From NCBI RefSeq assembly GCF_000261365.1, contig NZ_AJVC01000001.1:186001-250000 (forward strand): DNA of 64,000 nucleotides, written 5' to 3'. A model generated the notes under the pieces. It searched no databases. It saw nothing but the letters and a program-made list of their open reading frames with translations, and was not told the origin of the DNA. The translations under genes and the position numbers were made by a program. The stretch is from Herbaspirillum sp. GW103. Its GTDB lineage: Bacteria; Pseudomonadota; Gammaproteobacteria; Burkholderiales; Burkholderiaceae_D. Each line of letters opens with the position of its first letter. Positions within the stretch are counted from its first letter, which is position 1. This document shows positions 18,582-28,749 of the stretch, piece by piece.

Positions 18582-19115
18582 ATGGCCACGGAAATTGCAG
18601 TACTGGGCGGCGGTTGCTTCTGGTGCCTGGAAGCGGTCTACCAGCAGGTCAAGGGCGTGCAGTCGGTGGAGTCCGGCTATACCGGCGGCAGCGTCGCCAA
18701 TCCCAGTTATGAACAGGTGTGTGGCGGTCAGACCGGGCATGCGGAAGTGGTCAAGCTGGCCTTCGATCCGCAGCAGATCAGCTTCCGCGAGATTCTGGAA
18801 ATTTTCTTCACCATCCATGATCCGACCACGCTCAACAGACAGGGCAATGACGTGGGCACGCAATATCGTTCAGTTATTTACTATCAGGACGACATCCAGC
18901 ACGACACGGCCAGACACATCATCGCCGAGATGGCGCTCGTATGGGACGCCCCCATCGTGACCGAACTCTCGCCGCCGCAAACCTATTACCGTGCCGAGGA
19001 CTACCATCAGAACTACTTCGTGCAGCATCCCTTTCAGGGGTACTGTGCCTTCGTGGTGGCGCCCAAGGTGGCCAAGCTGCGGGAGGTGTTTGCCGAGAAG
19101 AGCAAGCCTGAATAA
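18582..19115 (+). CDS. msrA: peptide methionine (S)-S-oxide reductase
   Basis: MsrA (177 residues) repairs S-sulfoxides of methionine in proteins, using thioredoxin. It has the active site GCFWCLEAVYQQ with catalytic C12. Also present are SGYTGG, the YEQVCGGQTGHAEVV block and FWKF-like FREILEIFFTIHDPT. The C-terminus is short and lacks an obvious resolving-cysteine pair, with C15 and the Cys in EQVCGG as the only nearby candidates. GGGAGAAC precedes the ATG at 18582. Single-gene unit with a terminator shared with cfa. Confidence 0.95.
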   Translation: MATEIAVLGGGCFWCLEAVYQQVKGVQSVESGYTGGSVANPSYEQVCGGQTGHAEVVKLAFDPQQISFREILEIFFTIHDPTTLNRQGNDVGTQYRSVIYYQDDIQHDTARHIIAEMALVWDAPIVTELSPPQTYYRAEDYHQNYFVQHPFQGYCAFVVAPKVAKLREVFAEKSKPE

Positions 19116-19153
19116 AGCCTCGCTGCGCGTCACTACGTACCACGTATGACGTA

Positions 19154-19192
19154 CAACGGGCCTGCCCCCGGAAGAGGGCAGGCCCGTTGCTT
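19154..19192. terminator. bidirectional terminator between msrA and cfa
   Basis: CAACGGGCCTGCCC and GGGCAGGCCCGTTG form a perfect 14-bp stem with an 8-base loop; CTTTAT follows on the plus strand. Confidence 0.85.
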
Positions 19193-19210
19193 TATGGAGC
19201 TGGCGAATGC

Positions 19211-20419
19211 TTATTGTTGTGCGTAGATGTACTTGCGCGACCAGGGCAGCTGCTGTGCGCTGCGGGCGGCCTTGGTGCAGATGACCTGATACAGCGAAAT
19301 CCAGTCACGTTCGAAACCGTAAGCACTGCCGGCCAGGTAGACGCGCCAGATGCGGTAGCGCTTCTCGTCGGTCGCGCGATGGATGGCCTCGGCATTGGCT
19401 TCGAAATTGTCGGCCCAGATACCGCAGGTGCGGGCATAGTGGCGCCGCAGGTTTTCCACGTCAAAGGCTTCCAGTCCGCCTTCCTGCATGGTTCGTAGTA
19501 CCGTGCTGATGTGCGGCAGTTCGCCGGCGGGGAAGACGTACTTGTCGATGAACTCACCGGCGCCATAGGGCGACTCGCCATTCTCGATGTCGGTGCTGGT
19601 GATGCCGTGGTTCATGGCCATGCCGCCATCGGCCAGCAGCTTCCTGATCTGGGCAAAATACGTCGGCAAATTCTTGATGCCCACATGCTCGAACATGCCC
19701 ACGGAGGTGATGCGGTCGAAGGTGCCGGTGACGTCGCGGTAGTCCTGCAGGCGGATTTCGATGCGGTCGCTGAGACCGGCCGCTTCCACCCGCTCACGTG
19801 CCAGGGCGTACTGGTTCCTGGAGAGCGTCACCCCCACGCAGCGCGCGCCAAATTTCTGCGCCGCCCGCAATACCAGTGCGCCCCAGCCGCAACCGATGTC
19901 GAGCAGGGTCTGGCCGGGCTTCAACTGGATCTTCTGCAGGATGTGGTCGATCTTCTTGAGCTGAGCCGTGGCGAGGTCCTCGTCGCCGTTCTCGAAGTAG
20001 GCGCAGGAATACACCATGTTCTCATCCAGGAACAACTTGTAGAAGTCGTTGGAGACATCGTAGTGATACTGGATGGCTTCGGCGTCGCGCTTCTTGGTGT
20101 GCGTCACGTTGCGCACCATGCGGCCCAGCCGGCCCTCGGCCTTGAGGGTGTTGGAAGCCAGGCCGTTGGCGACCTGAATGATGCTCTTGACCTTGCCCTC
20201 GACCTCGATCTTGCCCTCGACGTAGGCCTCGCCCAGGTTGGCCAGCGAGGGCGTGAGCAGTGAAGTGATGGCTGAGGCATGCGGAACCTTGAGCGTGACT
20301 TCGGGCGTGCCGCTGCTGAAGTCGTAATGCTGTCCGTTCCATAGCTCCAGCCGCAGTGGCAGGGCCGACACGTTGCGAATGTTTTCTACCCAGGCGTCTA
20401 GCTTCTTTTCCCAAAACAC
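19211..20419 (-). CDS. cfa: cyclopropane-fatty-acyl-phospholipid synthase
   Basis: A 402-residue SAM-dependent methyltransferase that converts unsaturated phospholipid acyl chains to cyclopropane chains, usually in stationary phase or acid stress. The N-terminal lipid-binding part (about 1-110) precedes the catalytic domain. That domain has YHYDVSNDFYKLFLD and YSCAYFE. The SAM loop LLDIGCGWGALVL lies at about 172-184, and SVGMFEHVG and YVFPAGELP follow. pdxH lies 57 bp upstream on the same strand. Confidence 0.95.
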   Translation of the reverse strand: MFWEKKLDAWVENIRNVSALPLRLELWNGQHYDFSSGTPEVTLKVPHASAITSLLTPSLANLGEAYVEGKIEVEGKVKSIIQVANGLASNTLKAEGRLGRMVRNVTHTKKRDAEAIQYHYDVSNDFYKLFLDENMVYSCAYFENGDEDLATAQLKKIDHILQKIQLKPGQTLLDIGCGWGALVLRAAQKFGARCVGVTLSRNQYALARERVEAAGLSDRIEIRLQDYRDVTGTFDRITSVGMFEHVGIKNLPTYFAQIRKLLADGGMAMNHGITSTDIENGESPYGAGEFIDKYVFPAGELPHISTVLRTMQEGGLEAFDVENLRRHYARTCGIWADNFEANAEAIHRATDEKRYRIWRVYLAGSAYGFERDWISLYQVICTKAARSAQQLPWSRKYIYAQQ

Positions 20420-20476
20420 GATGTCCTCCGCGTCAGTGATGAATGCTGTACGGCCCTGCCTGGCATGGGGATGTCG

Positions 20477-21112
20477 TCAGGGCTGCAGGCGCTGCCGTTG
20501 CCACTGGCCCGCATCGGAACGCGTATAGAGCACGCGGTCGTGCATGCGGGAGGGGCGGCCTTGCCAGAATTCAATGCGATCGGGAATCACGCGGTAACCG
20601 CCCCAGTGCTGCGGACGGGTCGGATGCTCCCCGAACTGTTGCTTGGTCGTTTCGTATTGCTGCTCCAGTGCCTCGCGGCTGGCCACGGTCCGGCTCTGCT
20701 GCGAGGCGATCGCGCCGAGCTGGCTGGCCAGCGGGCGACTGTAGAAGTACGCGTCGCTTTCTTCCATGCTCACGCGCTCGATCTTTCCTTCGATGCGGAC
20801 CTGGCGTTCAAGTTCTACCCAGTGGAACAGCAGCGCCACGTAGGGATTTTCCGCTACATCGACGCCCTTGCGGCTGTCGTAGTTGGTAAACCAGGTAAAG
20901 CCCTGCGCATCGAACTGCTTGATCAGCACGATGCGCGAAGAAGGCCGCCCATCGGCCCCGACGGTGGCCACGCTCATGGCGTTGGGCTCGGGGACCTGGG
21001 CCTTGGTCGCTTCCTCGAACCAGACGGCAAACTGGTCAATCGGGTCGGCGGCCGTGTCGACTTCGGACAGGCTGGCGCGGCTGTAGTCTTTACGTAGGTC
21101 TGCTAACGACAT
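20477..21112 (-). CDS. pdxH: pyridoxamine 5'-phosphate oxidase
   Basis: PdxH (211 residues) oxidises pyridoxine or pyridoxamine 5'-phosphate to PLP with FMN. Family segments are the N-terminal [15 protein letters not shown]-binding [26 protein letters not shown] (residues about 57-82, shown here in part as RIVLIKQFD and FTNYDSRKG), [15 protein letters not shown], and the C-terminal [24 protein letters not shown] (in part [14 protein letters not shown]). The window also holds pdxA at 44 kb. Confidence 0.96.
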   Translation of the reverse strand: MSLADLRKDYSRASLSEVDTAADPIDQFAVWFEEATKAQVPEPNAMSVATVGADGRPSSRIVLIKQFDAQGFTWFTNYDSRKGVDVAENPYVALLFHWVELERQVRIEGKIERVSMEESDAYFYSRPLASQLGAIASQQSRTVASREALEQQYETTKQQFGEHPTRPQHWGGYRVIPDRIEFWQGRPSRMHDRVLYTRSDAGQWQRQRLQP

Positions 21113-21249
21113 GCTTCTTGCTCCTTGGGGAGTGGCGCTAGATTAGCGCGTTTCAAAATGTTTTGCAGAGCAGCAAAACGGCGAATGCGAGCCATTGTGC
21201 GGCCTGGCAGCCGATTGCTCCATGATCGCAAGCAAGGCGCGCCAATAAA

Positions 21250-21278
21250 AAAGCCGATGCATTATCGCATCGGCTTTC
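21250..21278. terminator. terminator hairpin between the yceI gene and pdxH
   Basis: GCCGATGC, ATTATC, GCATCGGC, preceded by AAAAAA and followed by TTTC. On the minus strand it ends the cyb561-yceI-yceI transcript. Confidence 0.8.
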
Positions 21279-21323
21279 ACGCCTGGTCTGGGCGGAACCA
21301 GGTCCCGCCCGTACCGGGAAAGA

Positions 21324-21896
21324 TCAGTTGGTCTTGATGGCTTCGACCTGGATGGCCAGCTTGGTCTCCATCGAGAAGCCATATTTGGCACCGTAGTCGA
21401 TACCGAAGTCGGCGCGGTTGAAGGATGCCGAGGCATCGCCGCCACAGACTTCGCGCTTGAGCATGGGATGCTGGATGCAGGTGAACTTGTTCAGGGTCAG
21501 GGTGACCGGCTTGGTCACGCCGTGCAGGGTCAGCTTGCCTTCGACCGTGGCCGGCTTGTCGCCGTTGAACTTGATCGTGCCCTTGTATTCGGCGGTGGGG
21601 TACTTGGCGACGTCGAACATGTCGGCGCTCTTGGCGTGATCGTTCATCTTGGCCATGCCGAAGTCGATCGAGGCGGTGTCGACAATGATGTCCACGGTGC
21701 CGGTCTTGGCGGCGCGATCCAGCGTGACGGTACCGCTGGTCTTGTCGAACTTGCCGCGCCAGATGGACACGCCCATGTGGTCCGCTTCAAAGCTGGGATA
21801 GGTGTGGCTGGGGTCGATGCTGTAGGTGTCAGCCGCGTTGGCGGAGACGGCGGCAGTGGCCGTGAGCAGAGCGAGCAGGAGGTGATTCAGTTTCAT
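21324..21896 (-). CDS. YceI family periplasmic protein, paralogue 1
   Basis: A 190-residue secreted protein. The signal peptide ends near SANA (about residue 21); the rest is a lipocalin-like YceI barrel ([18 protein letters not shown], then [17 protein letters not shown]). YceI proteins bind long isoprenoid-type lipids; here the ligand and role are unknown. Two cysteines flank QHPMLKREV and may form a disulfide. It lies 102 bp downstream of a second yceI gene and is last of a three-gene unit with cytochrome b561. Confidence 0.9.
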   Translation of the reverse strand: MKLNHLLLALLTATAAVSANAADTYSIDPSHTYPSFEADHMGVSIWRGKFDKTSGTVTLDRAAKTGTVDIIVDTASIDFGMAKMNDHAKSADMFDVAKYPTAEYKGTIKFNGDKPATVEGKLTLHGVTKPVTLTLNKFTCIQHPMLKREVCGGDASASFNRADFGIDYGAKYGFSMETKLAIQVEAIKTN

Positions 21897-21998
21897 GTGT
21901 ATTGATTCCTTGAGTGAGAAAAACCGCTGGGGAGCCCGCCCCTTGCAGGGCGGTGCGTCATGGCGCGGAACGACTTCTTGTGATGTTGTCGGGTCGAA

Positions 21999-22562
21999 TT
22001 ACTGGGCGACGATGTGGAACTTGATGCTCACCTCATCGGCCACCATGCCGGTGTCCTTCCATTCACCTTCGCCGATGTTGTAGGTCAGGCGCTTGATGGG
22101 GAGCACACCGTCGAAGACTTGCGCAGCACCGTCCTTCTTGACGGTCAGCGGGAAGCTGACATCGGTGGTCTTGCCCTTGATGGTCAGCTTGCCGGCCACG
22201 TCATACTTGCCTGCCCCGGCGGCCTTGATGCTGCTGCTCACGAAGCTGGCCTTGGGGAACTGGGCGGCGTTGAACCATTCCTTCTTCTGCACTTCCTTGT
22301 TGTACTCGGCTTCACCCAGGTCGAAGCTGGAGACGTCGATGTCCACCGAGGCCTTGCCCTGTTCCGGCTTGGCGGCGTCGAAGTCGATGGCGGCGTTGAT
22401 CTTCTTGAACTTGGCATCGACCGGCACGTTCAGTTGCTTGAAGGTGGCGACGACGGTGCTCTTGGCGGCATCCACCTTGAGCGGGGCCGCCTGGGCGGAG
22501 AGGGTGAAGCAGGCCGTGGCGAGGGCCAGCAGGGTGGGTTTGAAGAAGCGGGAGGTGGTCAT
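21999..22562 (-). CDS. YceI family periplasmic protein, paralogue 2
   Basis: A 187-residue secreted YceI barrel, diverged from its neighbour. The signal peptide ends at SAQA (about residue 22). The domain runs from APLKVDAAKSTVVATFKQLN to the C-terminus, with GKLTIKGKTTDVSFPLTV matching the family core. It lacks the cysteine pair of paralogue 1. The ATG at 22562 starts a normal signal peptide; the open frame before it is not signal-like. Between the cytochrome b561 gene and paralogue 1. Confidence 0.9.
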   Translation of the reverse strand: MTTSRFFKPTLLALATACFTLSAQAAPLKVDAAKSTVVATFKQLNVPVDAKFKKINAAIDFDAAKPEQGKASVDIDVSSFDLGEAEYNKEVQKKEWFNAAQFPKASFVSSSIKAAGAGKYDVAGKLTIKGKTTDVSFPLTVKKDGAAQVFDGVLPIKRLTYNIGEGEWKDTGMVADEVSIKFHIVAQ

Positions 22563-22626
22563 GGCGGGTTCCGTAAAAAAAACGAGCAATATGAATGTTC
22601 TTGCGTAACAAGCGGCTTGCAGGGCA

Positions 22627-23151
22627 TCAGGGCAGCATGCGCTTGAAGATATTGTCGCGATCGATGAACTGATGCTTCAGCGCAGCCAGCACGTGCAGGG
22701 CAAAGGCGGCCAGCAGGGTCATGTTGAGCCAGTAGTGCACATCCTTGAGCAGCGGCTTGAGCTCAGGGCTGGGGGCCATGAGCACCGGCAGCGGCACCAC
22801 GCCGAGATACACCACCGGAACGCCCGCAGAGAGGCTGTAGAAATAGCCCGAGACCGGAATGGCGAACATCAGCACATACAGCCCCAGGTGCAGACCATGC
22901 GCGGCCGATTGCTGCCAGCCCGGCATGTTGGCCGGATAGGCCGGAGCCTTGTGCGTGAGACGCCACAGCAGTCGTACGCAGACCAGGGCCAGCACGGTCA
23001 CGCCCAGCCACTTGTGCCAGGAAAAATACTTCAGCTTGGTCGGCGTCAGGCCGGGAATGTTGACCATGGTCAGTCCCAGACCGAAGGCGGAGATGATCAA
23101 CAGGGCAATCAGCCAGTGCAGCAGCACGGCGGGTTTGGTATAGCGTTCCAT
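22627..23151 (-). CDS. cytochrome b561 family protein
   Basis: A 174-residue four-helix membrane cytochrome. Haem-ligand histidines are available in LHWLIALL, FSWHKWLG, AHGLHLGLYV and HYWLNM/LHVLAAL. It begins MERYTKPAVLLHW, as is typical. Members pass electrons from quinol or superoxide. In E. coli a b561 gene (yceJ) is paired with yceI; the same pairing is seen here, with two yceI copies downstream, so the three are probably one operon. Confidence 0.9.
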   Translation of the reverse strand: MERYTKPAVLLHWLIALLIISAFGLGLTMVNIPGLTPTKLKYFSWHKWLGVTVLALVCVRLLWRLTHKAPAYPANMPGWQQSAAHGLHLGLYVLMFAIPVSGYFYSLSAGVPVVYLGVVPLPVLMAPSPELKPLLKDVHYWLNMTLLAAFALHVLAALKHQFIDRDNIFKRMLP

Positions 23152-23455
23152 AGGATGTGGCGAGCGTAGGTGGCAGTTGGAGCGGCTGGCTCTGCAATGG
23201 TTCTGCAGGCGGGCGGGCCGGGCTGGCGTCGAGAAATCCCGAAAGATTCCTGGCGGCAAGCGATCATGCCACTTTTTTTGACCTTGCCGAGTATAAAGAG
23301 CTTTGGCTGCTCGCATTACTCGCTGAAATGGCACTTCAGCCGTCCGGTTTTGCGAGTAATCCTCAGAATGCTTCACGATTTTGATGGCATAAATGAAAAA
23401 TGGCGCACATTGCTGTGCGCCATTCGTTCAGTTTGTGGATCTTGAAGAGGAACGA
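23152..23455. other. intergenic region between cytochrome b561 and purB
   Basis: 304 bp without a gene. The part next to 23152 must hold the b561 promoter, but no clear -35/-10 pair stands out. The far end holds the purB terminator. Confidence 0.6.
23396..23423 (-). terminator. Rho-independent terminator after purB
   Basis: On the minus strand ATGGCGCACA, GCAA, TGTGCGCCAT is followed directly by TTTTTC, 33 bases past the purB stop. Confidence 0.9.
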
Positions 23456-25015
<1,560 letters not shown>

Positions 25016-25029
25016 TCAGGAAATGCGAA

Positions 25030-25038
25030 TGTTATAAT
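25030..25038 (+). promoter_or_regulatory. extended -10 promoter of the GST gene
   Basis: TGTTATAAT matches the extended -10 form TGnTATAAT exactly. A TTGTCA lies 14 bases further upstream, too close for a normal -35, which fits an extended -10 promoter. The gene starts 27 bases downstream. Confidence 0.65.
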
Positions 25039-25064
25039 CGAACGAGATCATTACTCCACACGCT

Positions 25065-25679
25065 ATGCTAAAACTCATCGGCTCCAATGCCAGTCCGTTC
25101 GTGCGCAAGGTGCGCGTCGTGATGGCCGAAAAAAAGATCGATTACGAATTCCTCCTGGAAGATGTCTGGAGTGCATCGACCACCATCCAGGAAAGCAATC
25201 CGCTGGGCAAGGTGCCCTGCCTGTTGATGGATGATGGCGGTGCCATGTTCGATTCGCGGGTGATCGTCGAATACCTCGATACTCTCACGCCGGTAGGCAA
25301 GCTGCTGCCGCCGAACGGTCGCGAACGCGCCGAGATCAAGTGTTGGGAGGCGCTGGCCGACGGCGCGCTGGATGCGGCCGTGCTGGTACGTCTGGAAAAG
25401 ACCTTGCGTCCAACCAAGCAGCAGAGTCCGGAATGGATCAAGCGCCAATGGAGCAAGGTCGAGGCGTCGTTGAAGGCGATGGCCGACGGCCTGGGGGAAA
25501 AGCCCTTCTGCGTGGGCAACCACTACACCCTGGCCGACGTGGCCGTGGGTTGTGCACTGGGCTGGCTGGCATTCCGTTTCCCGGACCTGGCGTGGCGCGA
25601 GGATCATCCCCAGCTGGCACGCCTGTTTGACAAGGTGTCGGAACGGGCCAGCTTCAAGGAAACCGTGCCGCATCTGTGA
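25065..25679 (+). CDS. glutathione S-transferase family protein (YibF-like)
   Basis: A 204-residue cytosolic GST. The N-terminal thioredoxin-like domain starts MLKLIGSNASPFVRKVRVV, with a serine near position 10 as the likely glutathione-activating residue, and includes NPLGKVPCL and the glutathione-binding FDSRVIVEYLD. The all-helical C-terminal domain holds GNHYTLADVAVGCALGW. YibF-type GSTs are similar in length. The substrate is unknown. Convergent with bfr. Confidence 0.88.
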   Translation: MLKLIGSNASPFVRKVRVVMAEKKIDYEFLLEDVWSASTTIQESNPLGKVPCLLMDDGGAMFDSRVIVEYLDTLTPVGKLLPPNGRERAEIKCWEALADGALDAAVLVRLEKTLRPTKQQSPEWIKRQWSKVEASLKAMADGLGEKPFCVGNHYTLADVAVGCALGWLAFRFPDLAWREDHPQLARLFDKVSERASFKETVPHL

Positions 25680-25716
25680 GGCAATGCAACATTGCCGTCC
25701 TGGTGATGGACCCATG

Positions 25717-25747
25717 AAAAAAGCGCGCCCGAATGAGCGCGCTTTTT
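25717..25747. terminator. bidirectional terminator between the GST gene and bfr
   Basis: AAAAAA-GCGCGC, CCGAATGA, GCGCGC-TTTTT. It is usable from both strands. Confidence 0.88.
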
Positions 25748-25766
25748 GTTTGCCCGGGGCTGGCGA

Positions 25767-26246
25767 TTACTCGCTGGCCGGGGACATCTGGCTTTGCAGG
25801 TAATTCTGGATGCCGACCTTGTCGATCAGATCCAGTTGGGTTTCCAGCCAGTCGATGTGTTCTTCGGTGTCGTCCAGGATCATCTGGAACAGTTCGCGCG
25901 AGACGTAATCGCCATGCTGCTCGCAGGTGGCGATGCCTTCCTTGACGGTCTTGTGGGCCGCCTGTTCCAGCTTCAGGTCGCATTGCAGCATTTCCTGGGT
26001 GTTTTCGCCGATCATCAGCTTGTGCAGCGCTTGCAGATTGGGCAGGCCATCGAGCATCAGGATACGGTCGATCAGCTTGTCAGCGTGCTTCATTTCGCCA
26101 ATGGATTCGGCGTATTCCTTGGCGCCGATCTTGTCCAGGCCCCAGTGCTTGTACATGCGCGCATGCAGGAAGTACTGGTTGATGGCGGTGAGCTCATTGG
26201 TCAGTTGAGCATTGAGCAACTTGATGACTGCGGGATCGCCTTTCAT
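25767..26246 (-). CDS. bfr: bacterioferritin
   Basis: A 159-residue ferritin-like four-helix protein that forms a 24-mer iron store. The ferroxidase ligands are in [33 protein letters not shown] and the [13 protein letters not shown] helix. The haem-binding methionine is M52. bfd, which encodes the ferredoxin that releases iron from Bfr, is in the adjacent iron operon. An AT-rich 160-bp region upstream holds the promoter. Confidence 0.96.
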   Translation of the reverse strand: MKGDPAVIKLLNAQLTNELTAINQYFLHARMYKHWGLDKIGAKEYAESIGEMKHADKLIDRILMLDGLPNLQALHKLMIGENTQEMLQCDLKLEQAAHKTVKEGIATCEQHGDYVSRELFQMILDDTEEHIDWLETQLDLIDKVGIQNYLQSQMSPASE

Positions 26247-26408
26247 GGGGATTACCTTTAAAAATGATGTGAGAGGAAAACCGCGTTAATTATGGGTGAC
26301 GTATAGCTGCCGGACCGCGGACGGTCGGATGATAGTCGAGTTGGTTTGATTGTTCATCAAGAATTAGCAGTAATCATTCTTACCTTGATTGTCTCGTTGA
26401 CTGAAAAT

Positions 26409-26445
26409 CAAAAAAAAACCTCCCTCGCGACGCGAGGGAGGTTTT
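26409..26445 (-). terminator. strong terminator after exbD
   Basis: AACCTCCCTCGCG, A, CGCGAGGGAGGTT: a 13-bp stem. On the minus strand it is followed by a run of about nine T, ending the hemP-exbD transcript. Confidence 0.9.
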
Positions 26446-26526
26446 CCGGGAGCAGGCCCGCCTGGCAGGCGGATGCGGGGATGCGCCTTGCCGGGCAGCA
26501 GTCCCTGGTGGGCTTGCGACGGGGGA

Positions 26527-26946
26527 TTACTTCTTGTCAGGATCGGTCACGAAACCGATCTTGGTGAGTCCCCCGGATTGCACGGCCGACATCACCTGCG
26601 CCACCTTTTCATACTGGGTGGTGCGCTCGGCGCGCAGGTGGATTTCGGGTTGCGGCTGCTTTTGGGCCGCTGTGGCGATGCGCACGCTCAATGCGCTGCT
26701 GTCGATCTTTTCCTCATTCCAGAACACGTTGCCGGCCGCGTCGATGGAAAGATTGATGCTTTCCGGCTTGACCTGGTCCGGCTGGCTGCTGGCCTTGGGC
26801 AGATCGATCTTGACCGCATGGTTCATCACCGGGATGGTGATGATGAAGATGATCAGCAAGACCAGCATCACATCCACCAGCGGCGTGGTGTTGATCTCGG
26901 GATTGAAATCGTCGTCCGAATCGGACAGGGAACCCATGCCCATCAT
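26527..26946 (-). CDS. exbD: biopolymer transport protein ExbD
   Basis: A 139-residue inner-membrane protein with one membrane helix (about 25-45) and a periplasmic domain. The helix starts INTTPLVDVMLVLLIIFII, with the proton-path aspartate. With ExbB it couples the proton gradient to TonB. Its start overlaps the exbB stop by four bases (ATGA), and it is the last gene of the iron operon. Confidence 0.94.
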   Translation of the reverse strand: MMGMGSLSDSDDDFNPEINTTPLVDVMLVLLIIFIITIPVMNHAVKIDLPKASSQPDQVKPESINLSIDAAGNVFWNEEKIDSSALSVRIATAAQKQPQPEIHLRAERTTQYEKVAQVMSAVQSGGLTKIGFVTDPDKK

Positions 26947-27674
26947 GCCCTCCCGACGGCGGTCAGCTTGGCCTTGCCGCCATTGGGCTGGCCATCTTCA
27001 CCGGCCGCGCGGGCACCGGTGACGAACAGGGCATGCAGGTCGAAGCCGAACTTGTTGAGCTTGGCGATGGTGGTCTTGTTGCCGCGCACCAGAGCGTTGT
27101 AGCCGAAGGTGGCGGGAATGGCCACGGCCAGACCCAGGGCGGTCATGATCAGGGCTTCGCCCACGGGACCGGCGACCTTGTCGATGCTGGCCTGGCCGGT
27201 GGTGCCGATGGACACCAGCGCGTGGTAGATGCCCCAGACGGTGCCGAACAGGCCAACGAAGGGTGCGGTCGAGCCGACCGAGGCCAGCACGGCCATGCCG
27301 GTCTGCAGCTTGCCGGAGGCTTCGTCGATGGCCTGGCGCAGCGACAGGGTGACCCAGTCGCTCACTGACAGCTGGTCATGCAGGTGACCCTTGTGGGCGG
27401 TGTGGTGGCTCATGGCGGTAACACCGGCCTTGGCCACTTCGGCGAAGGGATTTTCATGACCCAAGGTGGCGACGCCTTCTGGCAGGCTGGTGGTATCCCA
27501 GAACTGGTGACCGGCAGCGGCCGAGGCCTTGCGGAAACGCAGCAGCTGGAAGGCCTTGGTGAAGATCACGTACCAGGACGCAATCGACATGGCCAGCAAC
27601 AGGACGGCGACGCCCTTGGTAACGAAATCGCCTTGGGCCCAGAGGCTTTCCAATCCGTACGGACTAACTTCCAT
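26943..27674 (-). CDS. exbB: MotA/TolQ/ExbB proton channel family protein
   Basis: A 243-residue protein with three membrane helices. The conserved channel block runs from GMAVLASVGSTAPFVGLFGT through WGIYHALVSIGTTGQ to GPVGEALIMTALGLAVAIPA. It forms the pentameric channel that surrounds ExbD. It sits 93 bp after tonB and is coupled to exbD, which identifies it as ExbB rather than TolQ. Confidence 0.94.
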   Translation of the reverse strand: MEVSPYGLESLWAQGDFVTKGVAVLLLAMSIASWYVIFTKAFQLLRFRKASAAAGHQFWDTTSLPEGVATLGHENPFAEVAKAGVTAMSHHTAHKGHLHDQLSVSDWVTLSLRQAIDEASGKLQTGMAVLASVGSTAPFVGLFGTVWGIYHALVSIGTTGQASIDKVAGPVGEALIMTALGLAVAIPATFGYNALVRGNKTTIAKLNKFGFDLHALFVTGARAAGEDGQPNGGKAKLTAVGRA

Positions 27675-27767
27675 GATGTTTCCTTCTATTTTTGGCTATC
27701 AGATGGGGAATGATGAAACGAAATGACTGCCTGGCCGGGAAAACCCCGGCCAGGCCAGATGCTTTGC

Positions 27768-28466
27768 TCAGTTCAGGCGGAAGGCCAGGCTGCCGACCGT
27801 GCTGACGGTGATCGCACGGCCGTTTTCGATGTACGGCTTGAAGACGGCGCGCATGATGGCGTTGCGGGCAGCATCATCCAGGCGCGAATAACCGGAAGAC
27901 TTGGTGATCTCGACCTTTTCGGCACGGCCGCTGGTGTTGACCGTCACGCGGAACTCCACCACGCCTTCTTCACCCATGCGGCGCGAGACGCTGGGATAGG
28001 TCGGGTTGGGCTTCTCGATGTATTCGATGCCGGAGGTGATCTGCTTGGGCAGCACCGGTCCGGGCGGCGCGGCGGGCGCCGGGGTCGGCTCGGCGGCCAC
28101 CTGTGGCGCCGGGGCGGCAGGCTGCGGCGGTTGCGGCGGTGCGGTGATGGCGGTCGGGGCCGGGGTTTCGGTCACCGGGATCGGTTTGGGCGGGGTCACG
28201 ACCTTCTTGACGATCTTCACCGGTTTGGGCGGGGCCGGCTCGGCCTTGGGCGGCGCGGGTTCGGGCGCCTTCTCGGGGACGATGAAGGTGGCGATCACTT
28301 CCTTGGGAACGGCGCTGGCAACCTGGTGGACCAGGCCGCTTTGCAGCGCCCAGAAAAAGGCGATGTGCAACAGGATGATCAGGCCCAGGGGGCCGATCTT
28401 GCGTGCCTGGCGCATCAGGGCGCTGGGTGGGCTGATACTCATGAGAGACGGTGAAATGGCGTTCAT
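27768..28466 (-). CDS. tonB: energy transducer TonB
   Basis: A 232-residue TonB. It has a short cytoplasmic N-terminus, one membrane helix (about 26-45, GLIILLHIAFFW), a long Pro/Ala/Lys linker (about 60-145, with many PP and KP pairs) that spans the periplasm, and a C-terminal domain (YPSVSRRMGEEGVVEFRVTV...SGYSRLDDAA). It transmits ExbBD energy to TonB-dependent receptors. A receptor gene lies at 50.3 kb. ATG 28466 is used; an in-frame ATG eight codons later is a possible alternative. Confidence 0.94.
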   Translation of the reverse strand: MNAISPSLMSISPPSALMRQARKIGPLGLIILLHIAFFWALQSGLVHQVASAVPKEVIATFIVPEKAPEPAPPKAEPAPPKPVKIVKKVVTPPKPIPVTETPAPTAITAPPQPPQPAAPAPQVAAEPTPAPAAPPGPVLPKQITSGIEYIEKPNPTYPSVSRRMGEEGVVEFRVTVNTSGRAEKVEITKSSGYSRLDDAARNAIMRAVFKPYIENGRAITVSTVGSLAFRLN

Positions 28467-28475
28467 TGATCTGAA

Positions 28476-28703
28476 TCAGGCGGCGACCAGCGAGGGATGG
28501 AACACCATCGGACGCGCACCTTGCTGTGTTTGACGGGAACTGCTGAGGCATTCGCGCAGGACGTTCTTGGCGCAGGAATGGCATTTGCCGCAGCAAGTCC
28601 CCACGCCAAGCTGCTTGCGCAGCTCGGCCATGGAGGTCATGCCTGCGTCGACCGCCTGATGGATCTTGCCTTCAGAGATGTTGTTACAAACACATACGAT
28701 CAT
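28476..28703 (-). CDS. bfd: bacterioferritin-associated ferredoxin
   Basis: A 75-residue [2Fe-2S] protein that reduces the Bfr haem to release stored iron. The cluster cysteines follow the Bfd pattern: C4 and C6 (IVCVCNN), then C38 and C41 (TCCGKC). The first 55 residues match the family. The tail after about 55 is extra and not conserved. ATG 28703 puts C4 in the usual place; an earlier ATG at 28727 would add a basic extension. The gene ends 9 bases before tonB starts. Confidence 0.92.
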   Translation of the reverse strand: MIVCVCNNISEGKIHQAVDAGMTSMAELRKQLGVGTCCGKCHSCAKNVLRECLSSSRQTQQGARPMVFHPSLVAA

Positions 28704-28749
28704 TTTACGCCTTGCTGCCTGCTTCATCAGGCTCTTGTCTTGACGATGG

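Noticed and set aside
28004..28300. Repetitive Gly/Ala-coding plus-strand frame opposite tonB
   Set aside because: It is the complement of the Pro/Ala/Lys-rich TonB linker and not an independent gene.
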